DNA of 55,550 nucleotides from contig JAFUSA010000013.1 in NCBI GenBank assembly GCA_017480745.1, positions 1-55,550 on the forward strand, in the 5' to 3' direction. The DNA comes from Alphaproteobacteria bacterium (GTDB taxonomy: Bacteria > Pseudomonadota > Alphaproteobacteria > RF32 > CAG-239). This document shows, piece by piece, positions 7,815 to 16,593 of the stretch (positions within the stretch are counted from its first letter, which is position 1; every line of letters begins with the position of its first letter). The position numbers and the translations under genes are program-made. A model generated the notes under the pieces. That model was not told the origin of the DNA. It saw nothing but the letters and a program-made list of their open reading frames with translations, and made no database searches.

Positions 7815-10103
7815 CTAAACCAACTGAGTTCTATAAAGGGCGGCATATTCACCCTCTGCCCTAAGTAACTCTTCGTGCGAACCTTTTTCAACAATTTCGC
7901 CGTTATTGATAACCACTATGCAATCAGCATTACGAACCGTAGATAGCCGGTGAGCAATAACCAAAACCGTGCGATCTTTCATTAAATTGTCAATGGCTTG
8001 TTGCACAACTGCCTCAGATTTGTTATCAAGTGCCGATGTTGCTTCATCCAAAATCAAAATCGGCGCGTTTTTAATAAAGGCACGAGCAATGGCAATGCGC
8101 TGTTTCTGTCCACCGGAAAGCATAACCCCACGCTCGCCGATTTCCGTATTCAGGCCCTTATCCAGTGAATCGATAAATTCTTCCAAACAAGCCGATTTTA
8201 TTGCTTGTTGCAATTTTTCTTCACTAATATCCGTGCGGCCGAATAAAATATTCTCCCTTATAGTGCCACCAAACAAAAAGTTATCTTGAAACACTACGGC
8301 GATATTATCGCGCAAATTATTCAAATCAAATTCACGAATATCTGTATTATCAATTTTTACGGCACCGCTTTTTATATCATAAAAGCGAGGCAACAGAGAA
8401 GATACTGTTGTTTTTCCGCCCCCGGAATTACCGACTAAGGCAACCGTTTGTCCGGCCTTTATATCAAGGTTGATATTTTTTAAAACCGGATGATTTTCCA
8501 CATATTCGAAACAAACATTTTCATAAAGAATATCCCCTTTTATTTTATGTGGCTTCACGGTTTTGTCCGCATTAACAATTTTAGGTTTTTCATTCAGTTT
8601 TTCAAACACGCGCTCAACAGCCATTAACGAAAAAATCATCGCGTTATAATTATTGCCGATGGATTTTATTGGATTATACAGCATAACCAATGAGGTGATA
8701 AATGAAGCAAAATTACCAACGGTTATTTGGTGATGCACAATTAAATAACTGCCATACCAAATAACAAAAGCAATACCAAAAGACGATGCAGTGTGCATAA
8801 TTGGCGAAATGACCCCGGTTTTGCGCACCATTTGCAACCCCAAATCAAACAAATTTTCTATTGTTTCAATAAACTTTGCTTTGCAATGAGCATATAAATT
8901 ATAGGCACTTATGATGCGGTTACCGCTATATGCTTCATTATAGCGAAAGAGTAAAGTAGCCAGCACATTGGCATCTTTTGACACGATTTTTTTCAGACGC
9001 TTGCGCAAAGATGCCAATGGCATTAATGCACCAAACAATACAACAATGGCAATAATAGCCAACTGCCACGAATTATAAATTAAAACCGCTATCAATGAGA
9101 TGGAAGAGAAAAAGCGTAAGGTAAATAATTTAAGATTATTCAACAAACCGCTACAAGCCATTTCCGCATCAGTATTAAAACGAAACAGCACATCGCCGGA
9201 ACTTGTTGTATCAAAAAACGCAGCATCATTATGAAGCAATTTATCATATAGTTTGCGCTTGATATCAAGAGTGATTTTATTACCAACCCATGTATTCATA
9301 TAAGTTGCCAAATAAGTAAAAAGTGCTTGCAACACGCTAAACACAACAATCATCAGCGGAATATACATTGTCCAACCGCTTTGTTTTTCAATTAGCACCA
9401 CATCCATAAAAGGTTTGAGCGACCATGCAATAACCGCGTCCATCATACCAACCGGTATGGTGGCGATAATTGCTAAAACGGCCCGCCCTAAATAAGGTTT
9501 GGCGTATGGATAGATAAGTGCATAATTTTTAAGGGTATAAACTGACATCAGTTTTTGTTTTAATTTATCACGAAATGCAAATCCGGCAAGCAAAAGACCG
9601 TTTATAAATAAATAGCAAAGCAAAACCGAAGTCAGTAACAAATAATTCATTTCTTTTTTTGTTTTATGATAACAATCAGTGCAAATATCAACGGTTGCAT
9701 CGCCTTGCGATGTAAATTGTAAATCATTGGCCGAAGCACTGATAATTTGTAAATCACCAACTTGTTGCGGTTGCAAATTCTTTATATTTTTACCGCTGAG
9801 AAATACATCAAAAATATTTATATTGCCGTCTGCATTTCTAAAATTAAAACTTATCTTATCAACCGAAGCTAATTTAAGCGTTATTGTGTATAGAATCGGT
9901 TCTTCGGTTAGTTCCGGCCACAGTGTAACAGAAAAATCTTCTTTGGAAAAACTACTGTAATTAATATCCAACTGCGGATTTCCTTTACCACTCAAAAAGA
10001 AAGATAAATTTGCCCGCGGATAGGAATAACAAAACCAGCAGGACAGTAGTGCCGCAATAAAAAATCCGCCAACAGACATATAAATAAGTTTTTTCAATTT
10101 CAT
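7815..10103 (-). CDS. MsbA-type ABC exporter with N-terminal periplasmic domain
   Basis: 762 residues from the ATG at 10103 (AAAAGGG upstream; a TTG two codons earlier is less likely). The C-terminal ~570 residues are a typical MsbA-like half-transporter. It has six transmembrane helices starting near residue 193 (NYALIYPYAKPYLGRAV), Walker A GNSGGGKTT, signature LSGGQKQRIAIARA, Walker B ILILDEATSALD and the H-loop IAHRLSTV. The first ~180 residues are extra: a transmembrane helix (7-28), a ~120-residue beta-rich periplasmic domain and a second helix (153-177). MsbA itself flips lipid A precursors; the real substrate here is unproven. Monocistronic. Confidence 0.88.
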   Translation of the reverse strand: MKLKKLIYMSVGGFFIAALLSCWFCYSYPRANLSFFLSGKGNPQLDINYSSFSKEDFSVTLWPELTEEPILYTITLKLASVDKISFNFRNADGNINIFDVFLSGKNIKNLQPQQVGDLQIISASANDLQFTSQGDATVDICTDCYHKTKKEMNYLLLTSVLLCYLFINGLLLAGFAFRDKLKQKLMSVYTLKNYALIYPYAKPYLGRAVLAIIATIPVGMMDAVIAWSLKPFMDVVLIEKQSGWTMYIPLMIVVFSVLQALFTYLATYMNTWVGNKITLDIKRKLYDKLLHNDAAFFDTTSSGDVLFRFNTDAEMACSGLLNNLKLFTLRFFSSISLIAVLIYNSWQLAIIAIVVLFGALMPLASLRKRLKKIVSKDANVLATLLFRYNEAYSGNRIISAYNLYAHCKAKFIETIENLFDLGLQMVRKTGVISPIMHTASSFGIAFVIWYGSYLIVHHQITVGNFASFITSLVMLYNPIKSIGNNYNAMIFSLMAVERVFEKLNEKPKIVNADKTVKPHKIKGDILYENVCFEYVENHPVLKNINLDIKAGQTVALVGNSGGGKTTVSSLLPRFYDIKSGAVKIDNTDIREFDLNNLRDNIAVVFQDNFLFGGTIRENILFGRTDISEEKLQQAIKSACLEEFIDSLDKGLNTEIGERGVMLSGGQKQRIAIARAFIKNAPILILDEATSALDNKSEAVVQQAIDNLMKDRTVLVIAHRLSTVRNADCIVVINNGEIVEKGSHEELLRAEGEYAALYRTQLV

Positions 10104-10236
10104 AACCAAGCCCTTTTAACGCACTCTGTATAAACTATTTTTTTATTCAAGGCAACAAGAATATGTAATATATACAAAATCTTAATATTTAAATGATATG
10201 GTGACGGTAAGATTATTAAAAACAAGGAGCTCGCAG

Positions 10237-11208
10237 ATGGCCAGATTGAATGATGTGTTTTATTCCGATGTTTATATTACGCCGGATAAGCGTGTTTTTG
10301 TTCCGGATATGAATACGGAAAATGGTCTGACACGGATTGAACCGGAAGATTTTCAGGAATTTTACAGTTTGCTTGAAAAAACATACCATGGCCGTTCCAG
10401 TTATTCGGTTATTTATGAAGGCTATTTTTTCCGTGTAGAGCGAACTGTTTCCATGTATGGCGTTATGTTCTGTATGCGTAAAATGCCTAAAAAAGTGCCT
10501 GATTTAACCAGTTTAGGCTATCCTCAAGCGCTAATTAATTATATAGCCGGTTTGGGGCAAGCGGCAGGGTTAATCTTGCTTGGCGGAGCCACCGGTTCCG
10601 GTAAAACAACTACTATTTCCAGCTTGTTGCGTGAATTTTTGATTCGTCACGGCGGTTTTGCTTACACTATTGAAGATCCGTTTGAAATGCCTCTTGATGG
10701 TGAATATCAGGCATTAAACGGCTCTATGGGACTTTGCAAACAAACACAACCGATTAATGATGACTGGGGTGCTGCTTTGCGCTCGGCTTTGCGTTCGCGT
10801 CCGCGTTATATTATGGTTGGTGAGATTCGCACACCGGCTGCGGCCAGTGAATGTTTGCGTGCGGCGACTTCCGGCCACTTAGTGCTTTCTACCATCCACG
10901 CTAACAACGTTTCCGATGCGGTTGATGCCATTATTAAACATGCATCTGCCGGTGAAATGAGTGAAGAGTTAGCATACGACTTGCTTTCCCGCGGTATTTT
11001 GGGTGTTATCCACCAAAGCCTAATCGGTATCAACCACCAAAAACGTCCGGTGGTGCAATATTTATTTGCCAATCCGATAAGCACAATGGGCGATCAAACA
11101 CGTAACATTATTAAAAGTGGTAAAATCAATTTGGCCACCACCATTGAAATGCAAATGACACGTATGATGCAAGGTAGGCCTTTGTTTGATCGTGTTGAGC
11201 CTAAATAA
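10237..11208 (+). CDS. Secretion/pilus ATPase of the PilT/TraJ/DotB group
   Basis: 323 residues from the ATG at 10237, chosen because AAGGAG sits 8 nt upstream; an in-frame ATG at 10198 lacks one. Walker A GATGSGKTTT, the Asp box YTIEDPFEMPL, Walker B/His box YIMVGEIRTPAAASECLRAATSGHLVLSTIHANN and a PilT-like N-terminal PAS-like region are all visible. This is the hexameric motor family that drives type IV pilus extension or retraction and some conjugation-type secretion systems. The overall look is closest to plasmid TraJ/DotB-type proteins. It stands alone, with no pilus assembly genes adjacent, but the seven prepilins and the peptidase in this window make a pilus role likely. Confidence 0.85.
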   Translation: MARLNDVFYSDVYITPDKRVFVPDMNTENGLTRIEPEDFQEFYSLLEKTYHGRSSYSVIYEGYFFRVERTVSMYGVMFCMRKMPKKVPDLTSLGYPQALINYIAGLGQAAGLILLGGATGSGKTTTISSLLREFLIRHGGFAYTIEDPFEMPLDGEYQALNGSMGLCKQTQPINDDWGAALRSALRSRPRYIMVGEIRTPAAASECLRAATSGHLVLSTIHANNVSDAVDAIIKHASAGEMSEELAYDLLSRGILGVIHQSLIGINHQKRPVVQYLFANPISTMGDQTRNIIKSGKINLATTIEMQMTRMMQGRPLFDRVEPK

Positions 11209-11254
11209 AAAAACGATTTTGTGAAAAAATACTGTATAAGCCGTAAATAAAATC

Positions 11255-11284
11255 TTGACATTATAAATAAATGGTATTTAATAT
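11255..11284 (+). promoter_or_regulatory. Promoter upstream of secE-nusG
   Basis: TTGACA (11255-11260) and TAATAT (11279-11284) with an 18-bp spacer. The predicted 5' UTR is about 80 nt. Confidence 0.6.
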
Positions 11285-11370
11285 GCCTCAAATAAGTAAC
11301 CTCCGTTGCCGATACTTATAATATTTTGTTTGGCTAAACGGATGAATTAAATTAACAATAAGGATATTAC

Positions 11371-11562
11371 ATGAGCATTAGTCCGATTCAGTTTTTACGT
11401 CAGGTTAAGCAAGAAGTTAAAAAGGTAACTTGGCCAACCAAAAAGGAAGTTATTCCGTCTTGCACAATGGTTGTGCTGTTGGTTAGCGCAGCCGCAGTGT
11501 TTTTCTTTGTGGTAGATTTGATTTTAAGCTGGGGCGTTGATAAAATTTTGCAATTAGGTTAG
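11371..11562 (+). CDS. secE: Preprotein translocase subunit SecE
   Basis: 63 residues. The conserved amphipathic stretch QEVKKVTWPTKKEV precedes one transmembrane helix (residues ~30-50). This is the short, single-helix form usual outside the enterobacteria. SecE clamps SecY in the Sec translocon. It is 12 bp upstream of nusG, the standard pairing; SD AAGGAT. Confidence 0.95.
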   Translation: MSISPIQFLRQVKQEVKKVTWPTKKEVIPSCTMVVLLVSAAAVFFFVVDLILSWGVDKILQLG

Positions 11563-11574
11563 GAGTTATATAAA

Positions 11575-12105
11575 ATGGCAGCACGTTGGTATGTTGTAAA
11601 CGTTTATTCCGGTTCGGAAAAAAAGGTGGCGGAGTCTTTGAGAGAACAAGCCGTTTTGAAAAAAATGGAAGATAAAATTTTGGAAGTTTTCGTTCCTACT
11701 GAAAATGTGGTAGAGATTCGCCGCGGCGCAAAGGTTAACGCTGAACATAAGTTCTTTCCGGGCTATATTTTGGTAAAAATGGTATTGACCGATGAAACTT
11801 GGTTGGTAGTTAAAAACACTCCGCGTGTCAGCGGATTTTTGGGCGGACGTAATAAGCCGCAACCGATTACCGATGCCGAAGTTGAAAAAATTATGGAGAA
11901 AGTTCAGGAGGGTATTGATAATCCGCAAACAACCGTTAACTACGAAATTGGCGAACAAATTCGTGTTACGGATGGTCCTTTTGCTTCCTTTACCGGCGTG
12001 GTAGAAGAAATTGATTTTGAAAAGAATCGTCTTAAAGTTTCTGTTTCCATTTTCGGTCGTTCAACTCCGGTAGAGTTGGAATTTTCGCAAATCGAAAAGT
12101 TGTAA
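11575..12105 (+). CDS. nusG: Transcription termination/antitermination factor NusG
   Basis: 176 residues. The NGN domain has RWYVVNVYSGSEKKVAESL, HKFFPGYILVKM and NTPRVSGFLGG. The C-terminal KOW domain has IGEQIRVTDGPFASFTGVVEEID. It binds RNA polymerase to modulate pausing, Rho termination and coupling to ribosomes. SD AGGAG. Unusually, rplK-rplA do not follow; the transcript ends in a strong terminator 15 bp later. A paused or terminated leader is proposed for the pilin cassettes, so NusG is a possible modulator, but nothing in the sequence links them. Confidence 0.97.
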   Translation: MAARWYVVNVYSGSEKKVAESLREQAVLKKMEDKILEVFVPTENVVEIRRGAKVNAEHKFFPGYILVKMVLTDETWLVVKNTPRVSGFLGGRNKPQPITDAEVEKIMEKVQEGIDNPQTTVNYEIGEQIRVTDGPFASFTGVVEEIDFEKNRLKVSVSIFGRSTPVELEFSQIEKL

Positions 12106-12120
12106 TTTAAGTTAAATGCG

Positions 12121-12155
12121 AAATCTCCCGAATAATTTTCGGGAGATTTTTGTTT
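12121..12155 (+). terminator. Terminator after nusG
   Basis: AAATCTCCCGAA pairs with TTCGGGAGATTT around a 5-nt loop and runs into TTTTTGTTTT. Confidence 0.9.
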
Positions 12156-12175
12156 TCAAAGAAGATAATTATTTT

Positions 12176-12970
12176 TTAATATCCACCGTGTGCATAGTCA
12201 TATTGTAGCATTTCTTGCCAATATTCTGAATTGACCTCTATATCAAAATAAAAAAATAATCCGTTTTCATCTTCCTCACATATTTCCGTTGCTATACTTA
12301 AATCAACCGGAACTTTTTCACGGTATGTGTCAACTAAGGCGACAGCATACGCGCCAGCTGATGTCCAGTCGTATGTTGCCAACTCAATGCATGCTTCTTG
12401 TGGGAGATCATAATACTCAATAGAAAACGCCTGATAATCACCTCTTTTGGCTTTATTTGCTGCAAATAACTCAACCCCACCACCAAAAGGATTGGTAAAA
12501 GACATAATCTTACCATCAGTTACGGTAATCATTTCATCAGGGAATATTTTGGCTTTTTTATGTATAGGACAGCCATCACCGGAAGATTGCCCATAGCAAC
12601 CGGAGGCACCGCAACCACAATCCACCCCGTCATAATTCTTCTGTGGTCCCCAAAAGGCACGCACATTACCGGCAATCAAAGTGATTTGTTCTATCGTTTT
12701 GTTAATACGATACTTCATCATCGCCTTGCTGTATCCGGCGATTCCGCCAACCGATAAAACACCGATGATAGCCAGCACTCCTAACATTTCTATCATACTT
12801 CTTCCTCTTTGTGTGGTAGAGCCACACTTATGGTCATGCCTCGATTCCGCAGGAATCGTCAAGGCATCTTCCGCTTGATTAAAATTAATTTGAAGATCCC
12901 TTGACGCATTCGCCTTTGCAAGGCTCAGCGAGGGATGACTCTTTATATTTTTTATTTCTAAGTTTTCCAT
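12176..12970 (-). CDS. Type IV prepilin-like protein, copy 3
   Basis: 264 residues. A long leader peptide of about 56 residues contains repeat R2 and a second repeat-derived stretch (KSHPSLSLAKANASRD) before GRSMIEMLGVLAIIGVLS. The constant helix through KYRINKTIEQITLIAGN follows. The variable domain begins with a Cys-rich insertion (DGVDCGCGASGCYGQ...GDGCPIH) absent from other copies, then EACIELATYDWTSAGAY and a final Cys (TEICEEDE). The SD is AAGGAAG. Convergent with nusG; a type 2 leader precedes it. Predicted mature size about 21 kDa. Confidence 0.85.
   Translation of the reverse strand: MENLEIKNIKSHPSLSLAKANASRDLQINFNQAEDALTIPAESRHDHKCGSTTQRGRSMIEMLGVLAIIGVLSVGGIAGYSKAMMKYRINKTIEQITLIAGNVRAFWGPQKNYDGVDCGCGASGCYGQSSGDGCPIHKKAKIFPDEMITVTDGKIMSFTNPFGGGVELFAANKAKRGDYQAFSIEYYDLPQEACIELATYDWTSAGAYAVALVDTYREKVPVDLSIATEICEEDENGLFFYFDIEVNSEYWQEMLQYDYAHGGY
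12811..12891 (-). repeat. Palindromic repeat R2, copy in prepilin 3
   Basis: Same ~80-bp unit as at 717-800. Here both inner palindromes are intact: GATTCC-TGC-GGAATC with matching flanks, and GTGTGGC-TCT-ACCACAC (one G.U-type change). In frame with the pilin gene. Confidence 0.7.
12894..12939 (-). repeat. Repeat-derived segment encoding SHPSLSLAKANASRD
   Basis: A GC-richer segment adjoining R2 with short inverted repeats (AAGGCGAA/TTGCAAAGG, CATCCCT/AAGGGATC). The encoded peptide has the low-information look of a mobile palindromic element read in frame. It is seen once in this window, so calling it a repeat rests on its resemblance to elements known elsewhere. Confidence 0.4.
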
Positions 12971-13000
12971 AGTAAACTTCCTTTCATTTAATTAAAATTA

Positions 13001-13221
13001 CATTAAAACGATACCGCCTGATAAAGGCGGTCGGAAGTTGAAAGCTACTTTATGTAATGTAGTGCAAGCTATTTGATTTCTCTTATTCACCCGCCTTCCA
13101 ACCATAGAGTCGGAAACATACAAATTTAACGTCTGTAATGACGTACATAAAAGAGGCTTTCAAACCTCAGACAAGTTACCTTATCCTGTTTTAACTATAT
13201 CATAGAAAAATCAAAAGTCAA
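13001..13221 (-). promoter_or_regulatory. Type 2 pilin leader (cassette 3): promoter, structured RNA, terminator
   Basis: Reverse strand: TTGACT (13216-13221), 16 bp, TATAGT (13194-13199). The long-range stem pairs TTGAAAGC (opposite 13156-13163) with GCTTTCAA (opposite 13038-13045). This replaces every base pair of cassette 2 in a compensatory way. The TTCCGAC/GTTGGAA hairpin is present. The terminator is ACCGCC-TTTATCA-GGCGGT (13013-13031) followed by ATCGTTTTAAT. Confidence 0.75.
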
Positions 13222-13262
13222 ATTTTTTTTTGCAATTTTTGCAATAATGCCTATTTTTCCTC

Positions 13263-13291
13263 TTGACTCGCATAAAATATATGGTTATAAG
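13263..13291 (+). promoter_or_regulatory. Promoter of rpmH operon
   Basis: TTGACT (13263-13268) and TATAAG (13286-13291) with a 17-bp spacer. The leader that follows contains AGTCTGC-ATGGG-GCAGGCT (about 13309-13327), a small hairpin before the rpmH SD (GGGGGAT). Confidence 0.6.
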
Positions 13292-13361
13292 AGAGCGAAT
13301 TTACCGAGAGTCTGCATGGGGCAGGCTTTAAATAACAATAATAAACCGGGGGATTTTAATT

Positions 13362-13496
13362 ATGAAAAGAACATATCAACCAAGTAAATTAGTTCGCGCT
13401 CGTCGCCATGGATTTAGAACTCGTATGGCAACAGCTTCAGGGCGCAAAGTTTTGTCTGCTCGCCGCGCCAGAGGACGTAAAAGAATTTCAGCTTAA
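13362..13496 (+). CDS. rpmH: 50S ribosomal protein L34
   Basis: 44 residues, [18 protein letters not shown]... through GRKRISA, all the conserved basic positions of L34. SD GGGGGA lies 8 nt upstream. It heads the classic rpmH-rnpA-yidD-yidC-engB run and is probably transcribed from the promoter at 13263. Confidence 0.97.
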   Translation: MKRTYQPSKLVRARRHGFRTRMATASGRKVLSARRARGRKRISA

Positions 13497-13514
13497 TTTT
13501 AAAGCTTAAAATCT

Positions 13515-13937
13515 ATGAGCAAATTTCCGATTCTTAAAAAAAGAAGAGATTTTTTAAGAGCCGCCGGTGATGTTACGGTTATTTATCAGCACGTAATTGT
13601 TCAGGCGGCTCAAGATTTATCGGAAGAAAAAAGATCGGCACGAATCGGTTTTACCGCCACTAAAAAGGTGGGAAAAGCGCATGAACGCAATAAAATGAAA
13701 CGACGTATGCGTGCTATTTTGCGCGAAATATACGAGAAATATACCAAAGAAAATACCGATTATGTAATTGTGGCTCGTCGCGATACTGCCACATGTTTGT
13801 TTAAAGAATTAAGAAAAGATGTAAGACGTGCCATTCGCAAAGTTAATAAAACTTTTATCATTCGGAACATTGCTAATGATCCTAAAAAGAAAAAGCGTAA
13901 AAAACGTGTTGCAGCAGTTGCTCATACTGCCGATTAG
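13515..13937 (+). CDS. rnpA: Ribonuclease P protein component
   Basis: 140 residues. The RNR signature appears as [12 protein letters not shown], with the [10 protein letters not shown] strand before it. It binds RNase P RNA and helps position pre-tRNA 5' leaders. The basic C-terminal tail ([19 protein letters not shown]) extends beyond the usual ~120 residues and overlaps yidD by 62 bp in another frame. Confidence 0.95.
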   Translation: MSKFPILKKRRDFLRAAGDVTVIYQHVIVQAAQDLSEEKRSARIGFTATKKVGKAHERNKMKRRMRAILREIYEKYTKENTDYVIVARRDTATCLFKELRKDVRRAIRKVNKTFIIRNIANDPKKKKRKKRVAAVAHTAD

Positions 13938-14139
13938 GTTTTATCAATATTTTATATCGCCGTTATGTCCGGGAGTTTGTCGCTTTCGCCCGACGTGTTC
14001 GCAATATATGATAGAGGCAATACAAATTCATGGAGTTATCAAGGGGGTTGTTTTAGGAATAAAAAGGATTCTAAAATGCCACCCGTGGGGCGGTTCGGGA
14101 TATGATCCGGTGCCGGCAAAAGAAACACGGCATAAATGA
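13876..14139 (+). CDS. yidD: Membrane protein insertion efficiency factor YidD
   Basis: 87 residues from the ATG at 13876. The family core is clear: [31 protein letters not shown] and [14 protein letters not shown], with its conserved cysteines. An in-frame GTG at 13828 would add 16 residues but lies deeper inside rnpA. It is an amphipathic inner-membrane-associated protein that assists YidC-dependent insertion, and it lies directly before yidC. Confidence 0.93.
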   Translation: MILKRKSVKNVLQQLLILPIRFYQYFISPLCPGVCRFRPTCSQYMIEAIQIHGVIKGVVLGIKRILKCHPWGGSGYDPVPAKETRHK

Positions 14140-14209
14140 TTATAAACACTTGATTTGAGAATTATTTTAACTTAAAAGGTTATTGTTTGAAATTACGGAG
14201 TCTTAATTT

Positions 14210-15874
14210 ATGAATGATGAGATGAAAAGTTTGTTGGCTGCGATATTGTTATCAGCCATTGTTGTGTTGGGAGTTAATCATTTTTTGCCGGCTCAACCGG
14301 TTGATGAACCGCAGCAAGAAGAAGTGCAAACAGACAATAATAGCGCAGAGCAAGCCACAGATGATAAAAACACGCAAATTGTTTATGCCTCTGTTGAAGA
14401 AACTTTGGAACAAGACGTTCGTTTACCGCTTAAAAACAATGTAATCAGTGGCAGTATACGCCTTAAAGGAGCACGTTTTGATAATATTGTGCTTTCTAAA
14501 TACAAAAAGACCATAGATGAAAACAGCGCAAATGTTGAATTGATGACGCCGGCAAAAACGGAAAATTATTTTTTTGCCGAATATGGTTGGCTGAGTAATA
14601 ATAAAAACTTAAAATTACCTACGGCAGAAACTTTATGGGATGTTGAGGGCAATCAAGAACTTACTCCGCAAAATCCGGTCACTTTGGTGTGGGATAACGG
14701 CGAAGGCTTAAAATTTATTAACGAGATATCGCTTGATGAAAATTATGTTTTTGACATTAAACAAAAAGTAGAAAATAACTCTGCCGAAGCAGTAACCCTT
14801 ATTCCTTACGGTTTGCTCAGCAAGATGGTGAATCCATACAGTATGGAACGTAGTGTGGTGCACGAGGGTTTTACGGCTGTGATGGATGAAAAGCTAAAAG
14901 AAATTCGCTACGGTAATATTGAAGATACGGCAGAAAAATTTTCTACAACCGGCGGATGGGCCTCACTTTCAGACAAATATTGGTTGGCTTCGTTTATTTT
15001 TGATGATAATTTCAAAGCAAAACTTAATTTGCGTAAAATAAAAGAACGCGCTTTTCAGTTAGATTTTACAGGCGCTCCTTTGCAAATTCAGGCAGGAAAT
15101 TCGGCAGACGTTATTACACACTTATACACCGGCGCCAAAGAAATTAAATTATTAGATAAATATTCCGATACATTCAAAAAATTTGATTTAAACGTAGATT
15201 TCGGTTGGTATTATTTTTTAACTAAACCGTTCTTTTATATTTTAGACTTTTTATATGGCATAATCGGCAATATGGGGTGGGCGATTCTTTTGTTTGCCTT
15301 TATATTACGCGTTTTTCTGTTTCCGATTGCCAACAAATCATACGAAAGTATGACTAAAATGAAAAAAGTGCAGCCGAAACTAATGGTTCTGCAAGAAATG
15401 TATAAGGACGACAAAGCCACATTGCAACGTGTAACAATGGATTTATACCGTCGTGAAAAGATTAACCCTGCGGCCGGTTGTTTGCCGATGTTAATCCAAA
15501 TTCCGATATTCTTTTCATTGTTTAAGGTGCTCAATATTGCCATTGAGATTCGTCATGCGCCATTCATCGGCTGGGTAAAAGATTTATCGGCTCCCGATCC
15601 GTTGACAATTTCGTCGTGGGCACATATATATGTTCCGACAATGTTGGATGTCGGTATATGGCCGATAATTTACGGATTAACCATGTTTTTGCAAAATCAG
15701 CTTAATCCTAAACCGGCAAATAAGGACCAAGCCAGAATGTTTGCACTTATGCCGATATTGTTTACACTTATGTTTGCACATTTTGCCGTAGGTTTGGTAA
15801 TTTATTGGATTTTGAGCAACATTTTATCTTTAATTCAGCAAAAAATAATTATGTATAAAAACGGAGTAAAATGA
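14210..15874 (+). CDS. yidC: Membrane protein insertase YidC
   Basis: 554 residues, the normal Gram-negative length. It has an N-terminal signal-anchor helix (residues 6-25), a large periplasmic beta domain (~60-330), then the conserved 60KD_IMP core: GWAILLFAFILRVFLFPIANKSYESMTKMKKVQPKL, RREKINPAAGCLPMLIQIPIFFSLFKVL, and helices to LIQQKIIMYKNG. The insertase acts with or without SecYEG. It overlaps the engB start by 4 bp (ATGA), implying translational coupling. Confidence 0.96.
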   Translation: MNDEMKSLLAAILLSAIVVLGVNHFLPAQPVDEPQQEEVQTDNNSAEQATDDKNTQIVYASVEETLEQDVRLPLKNNVISGSIRLKGARFDNIVLSKYKKTIDENSANVELMTPAKTENYFFAEYGWLSNNKNLKLPTAETLWDVEGNQELTPQNPVTLVWDNGEGLKFINEISLDENYVFDIKQKVENNSAEAVTLIPYGLLSKMVNPYSMERSVVHEGFTAVMDEKLKEIRYGNIEDTAEKFSTTGGWASLSDKYWLASFIFDDNFKAKLNLRKIKERAFQLDFTGAPLQIQAGNSADVITHLYTGAKEIKLLDKYSDTFKKFDLNVDFGWYYFLTKPFFYILDFLYGIIGNMGWAILLFAFILRVFLFPIANKSYESMTKMKKVQPKLMVLQEMYKDDKATLQRVTMDLYRREKINPAAGCLPMLIQIPIFFSLFKVLNIAIEIRHAPFIGWVKDLSAPDPLTISSWAHIYVPTMLDVGIWPIIYGLTMFLQNQLNPKPANKDQARMFALMPILFTLMFAHFAVGLVIYWILSNILSLIQQKIIMYKNGVK

Positions 15875-16509
15875 GCGAAAAATTTAGCGCAGAACAATTA
15901 AGCAAAGCAGAAAAACAATTCACTCGCCCTTGTGAATTTGTGCTGAGTGTGGCGAATTTGGAGCAATTACCGGATGCAAACCGTGATGAGATTGCTTTTG
16001 CCGGTCGTTCTAATGTTGGAAAATCAAGCTTGATAAATGCCTTGTTTAATCAAAAAAAATTAGCAAAAACCTCTTCTACTCCCGGACGCACACAACAACT
16101 TAACTTTTTTAATTTTGACGATAAGTTATATTTGGTTGATTTACCGGGCTATGGTTACGCCAAAGCACCGGAAGCGATTGTAAAAAAATGGCAAACAACC
16201 TTAAAAACATATCTGCGTGGCAGACCTAATTTAAGAAGGGTGTTTTTGTTGATTGATTCACGACACGGAATTAAAAACGAAGATGAAGAAATAATGAAAT
16301 TGCTGGACGACTCGGCGGTTGCTTATCAGATAGTTTTAACTAAAACAGATAAAATCTCCACGTTGGCTCTGAATAATGTTATATCAACAACATTGGAGAA
16401 AATAAAAACTCATGCGGCGGCAATGAATGATGTTATCAGCACCAGTGCGGAGAAAAAAATCGGTCTTAATTTATGTCGGGCGGAAATATGTTCTTTCATA
16501 AATTTGTAA
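15871..16509 (+). CDS. engB: Ribosome biogenesis GTPase EngB (YsxC/YihA)
   Basis: 212 residues with all G motifs: G1 GRSNVGKSSL, G2 region SSTPGRTQQL, G3 DLPGYGYA, G4 TKTDK and a G5-like ISTSAEKK. Family role: essential GTPase in late 50S subunit assembly. The 4-bp overlap with yidC supports the ATG start. Confidence 0.95.
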   Translation: MSEKFSAEQLSKAEKQFTRPCEFVLSVANLEQLPDANRDEIAFAGRSNVGKSSLINALFNQKKLAKTSSTPGRTQQLNFFNFDDKLYLVDLPGYGYAKAPEAIVKKWQTTLKTYLRGRPNLRRVFLLIDSRHGIKNEDEEIMKLLDDSAVAYQIVLTKTDKISTLALNNVISTTLEKIKTHAAAMNDVISTSAEKKIGLNLCRAEICSFINL

Positions 16510-16526
16510 ATTTTTACCGATTTTAC

Positions 16527-16557
16527 TTGATAATATTAATTTATTATGTATTATAAT
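16527..16557 (+). promoter_or_regulatory. Candidate promoter of infC
   Basis: TTGATA (16527-16532) and TATAAT (16552-16557). The 19-bp spacer is long, so the -35 assignment is uncertain, while the -10 is consensus. Confidence 0.45.
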
Positions 16558-16593
16558 CATGTAGTTTATTTTTTAGGAGGATAAAAACTTTAT

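Noticed and set aside
11209..11370. tRNA-Trp expected upstream of secE
   Set aside because: No cloverleaf or T-arm GTTCGAATC is present; the spacer holds only a promoter.
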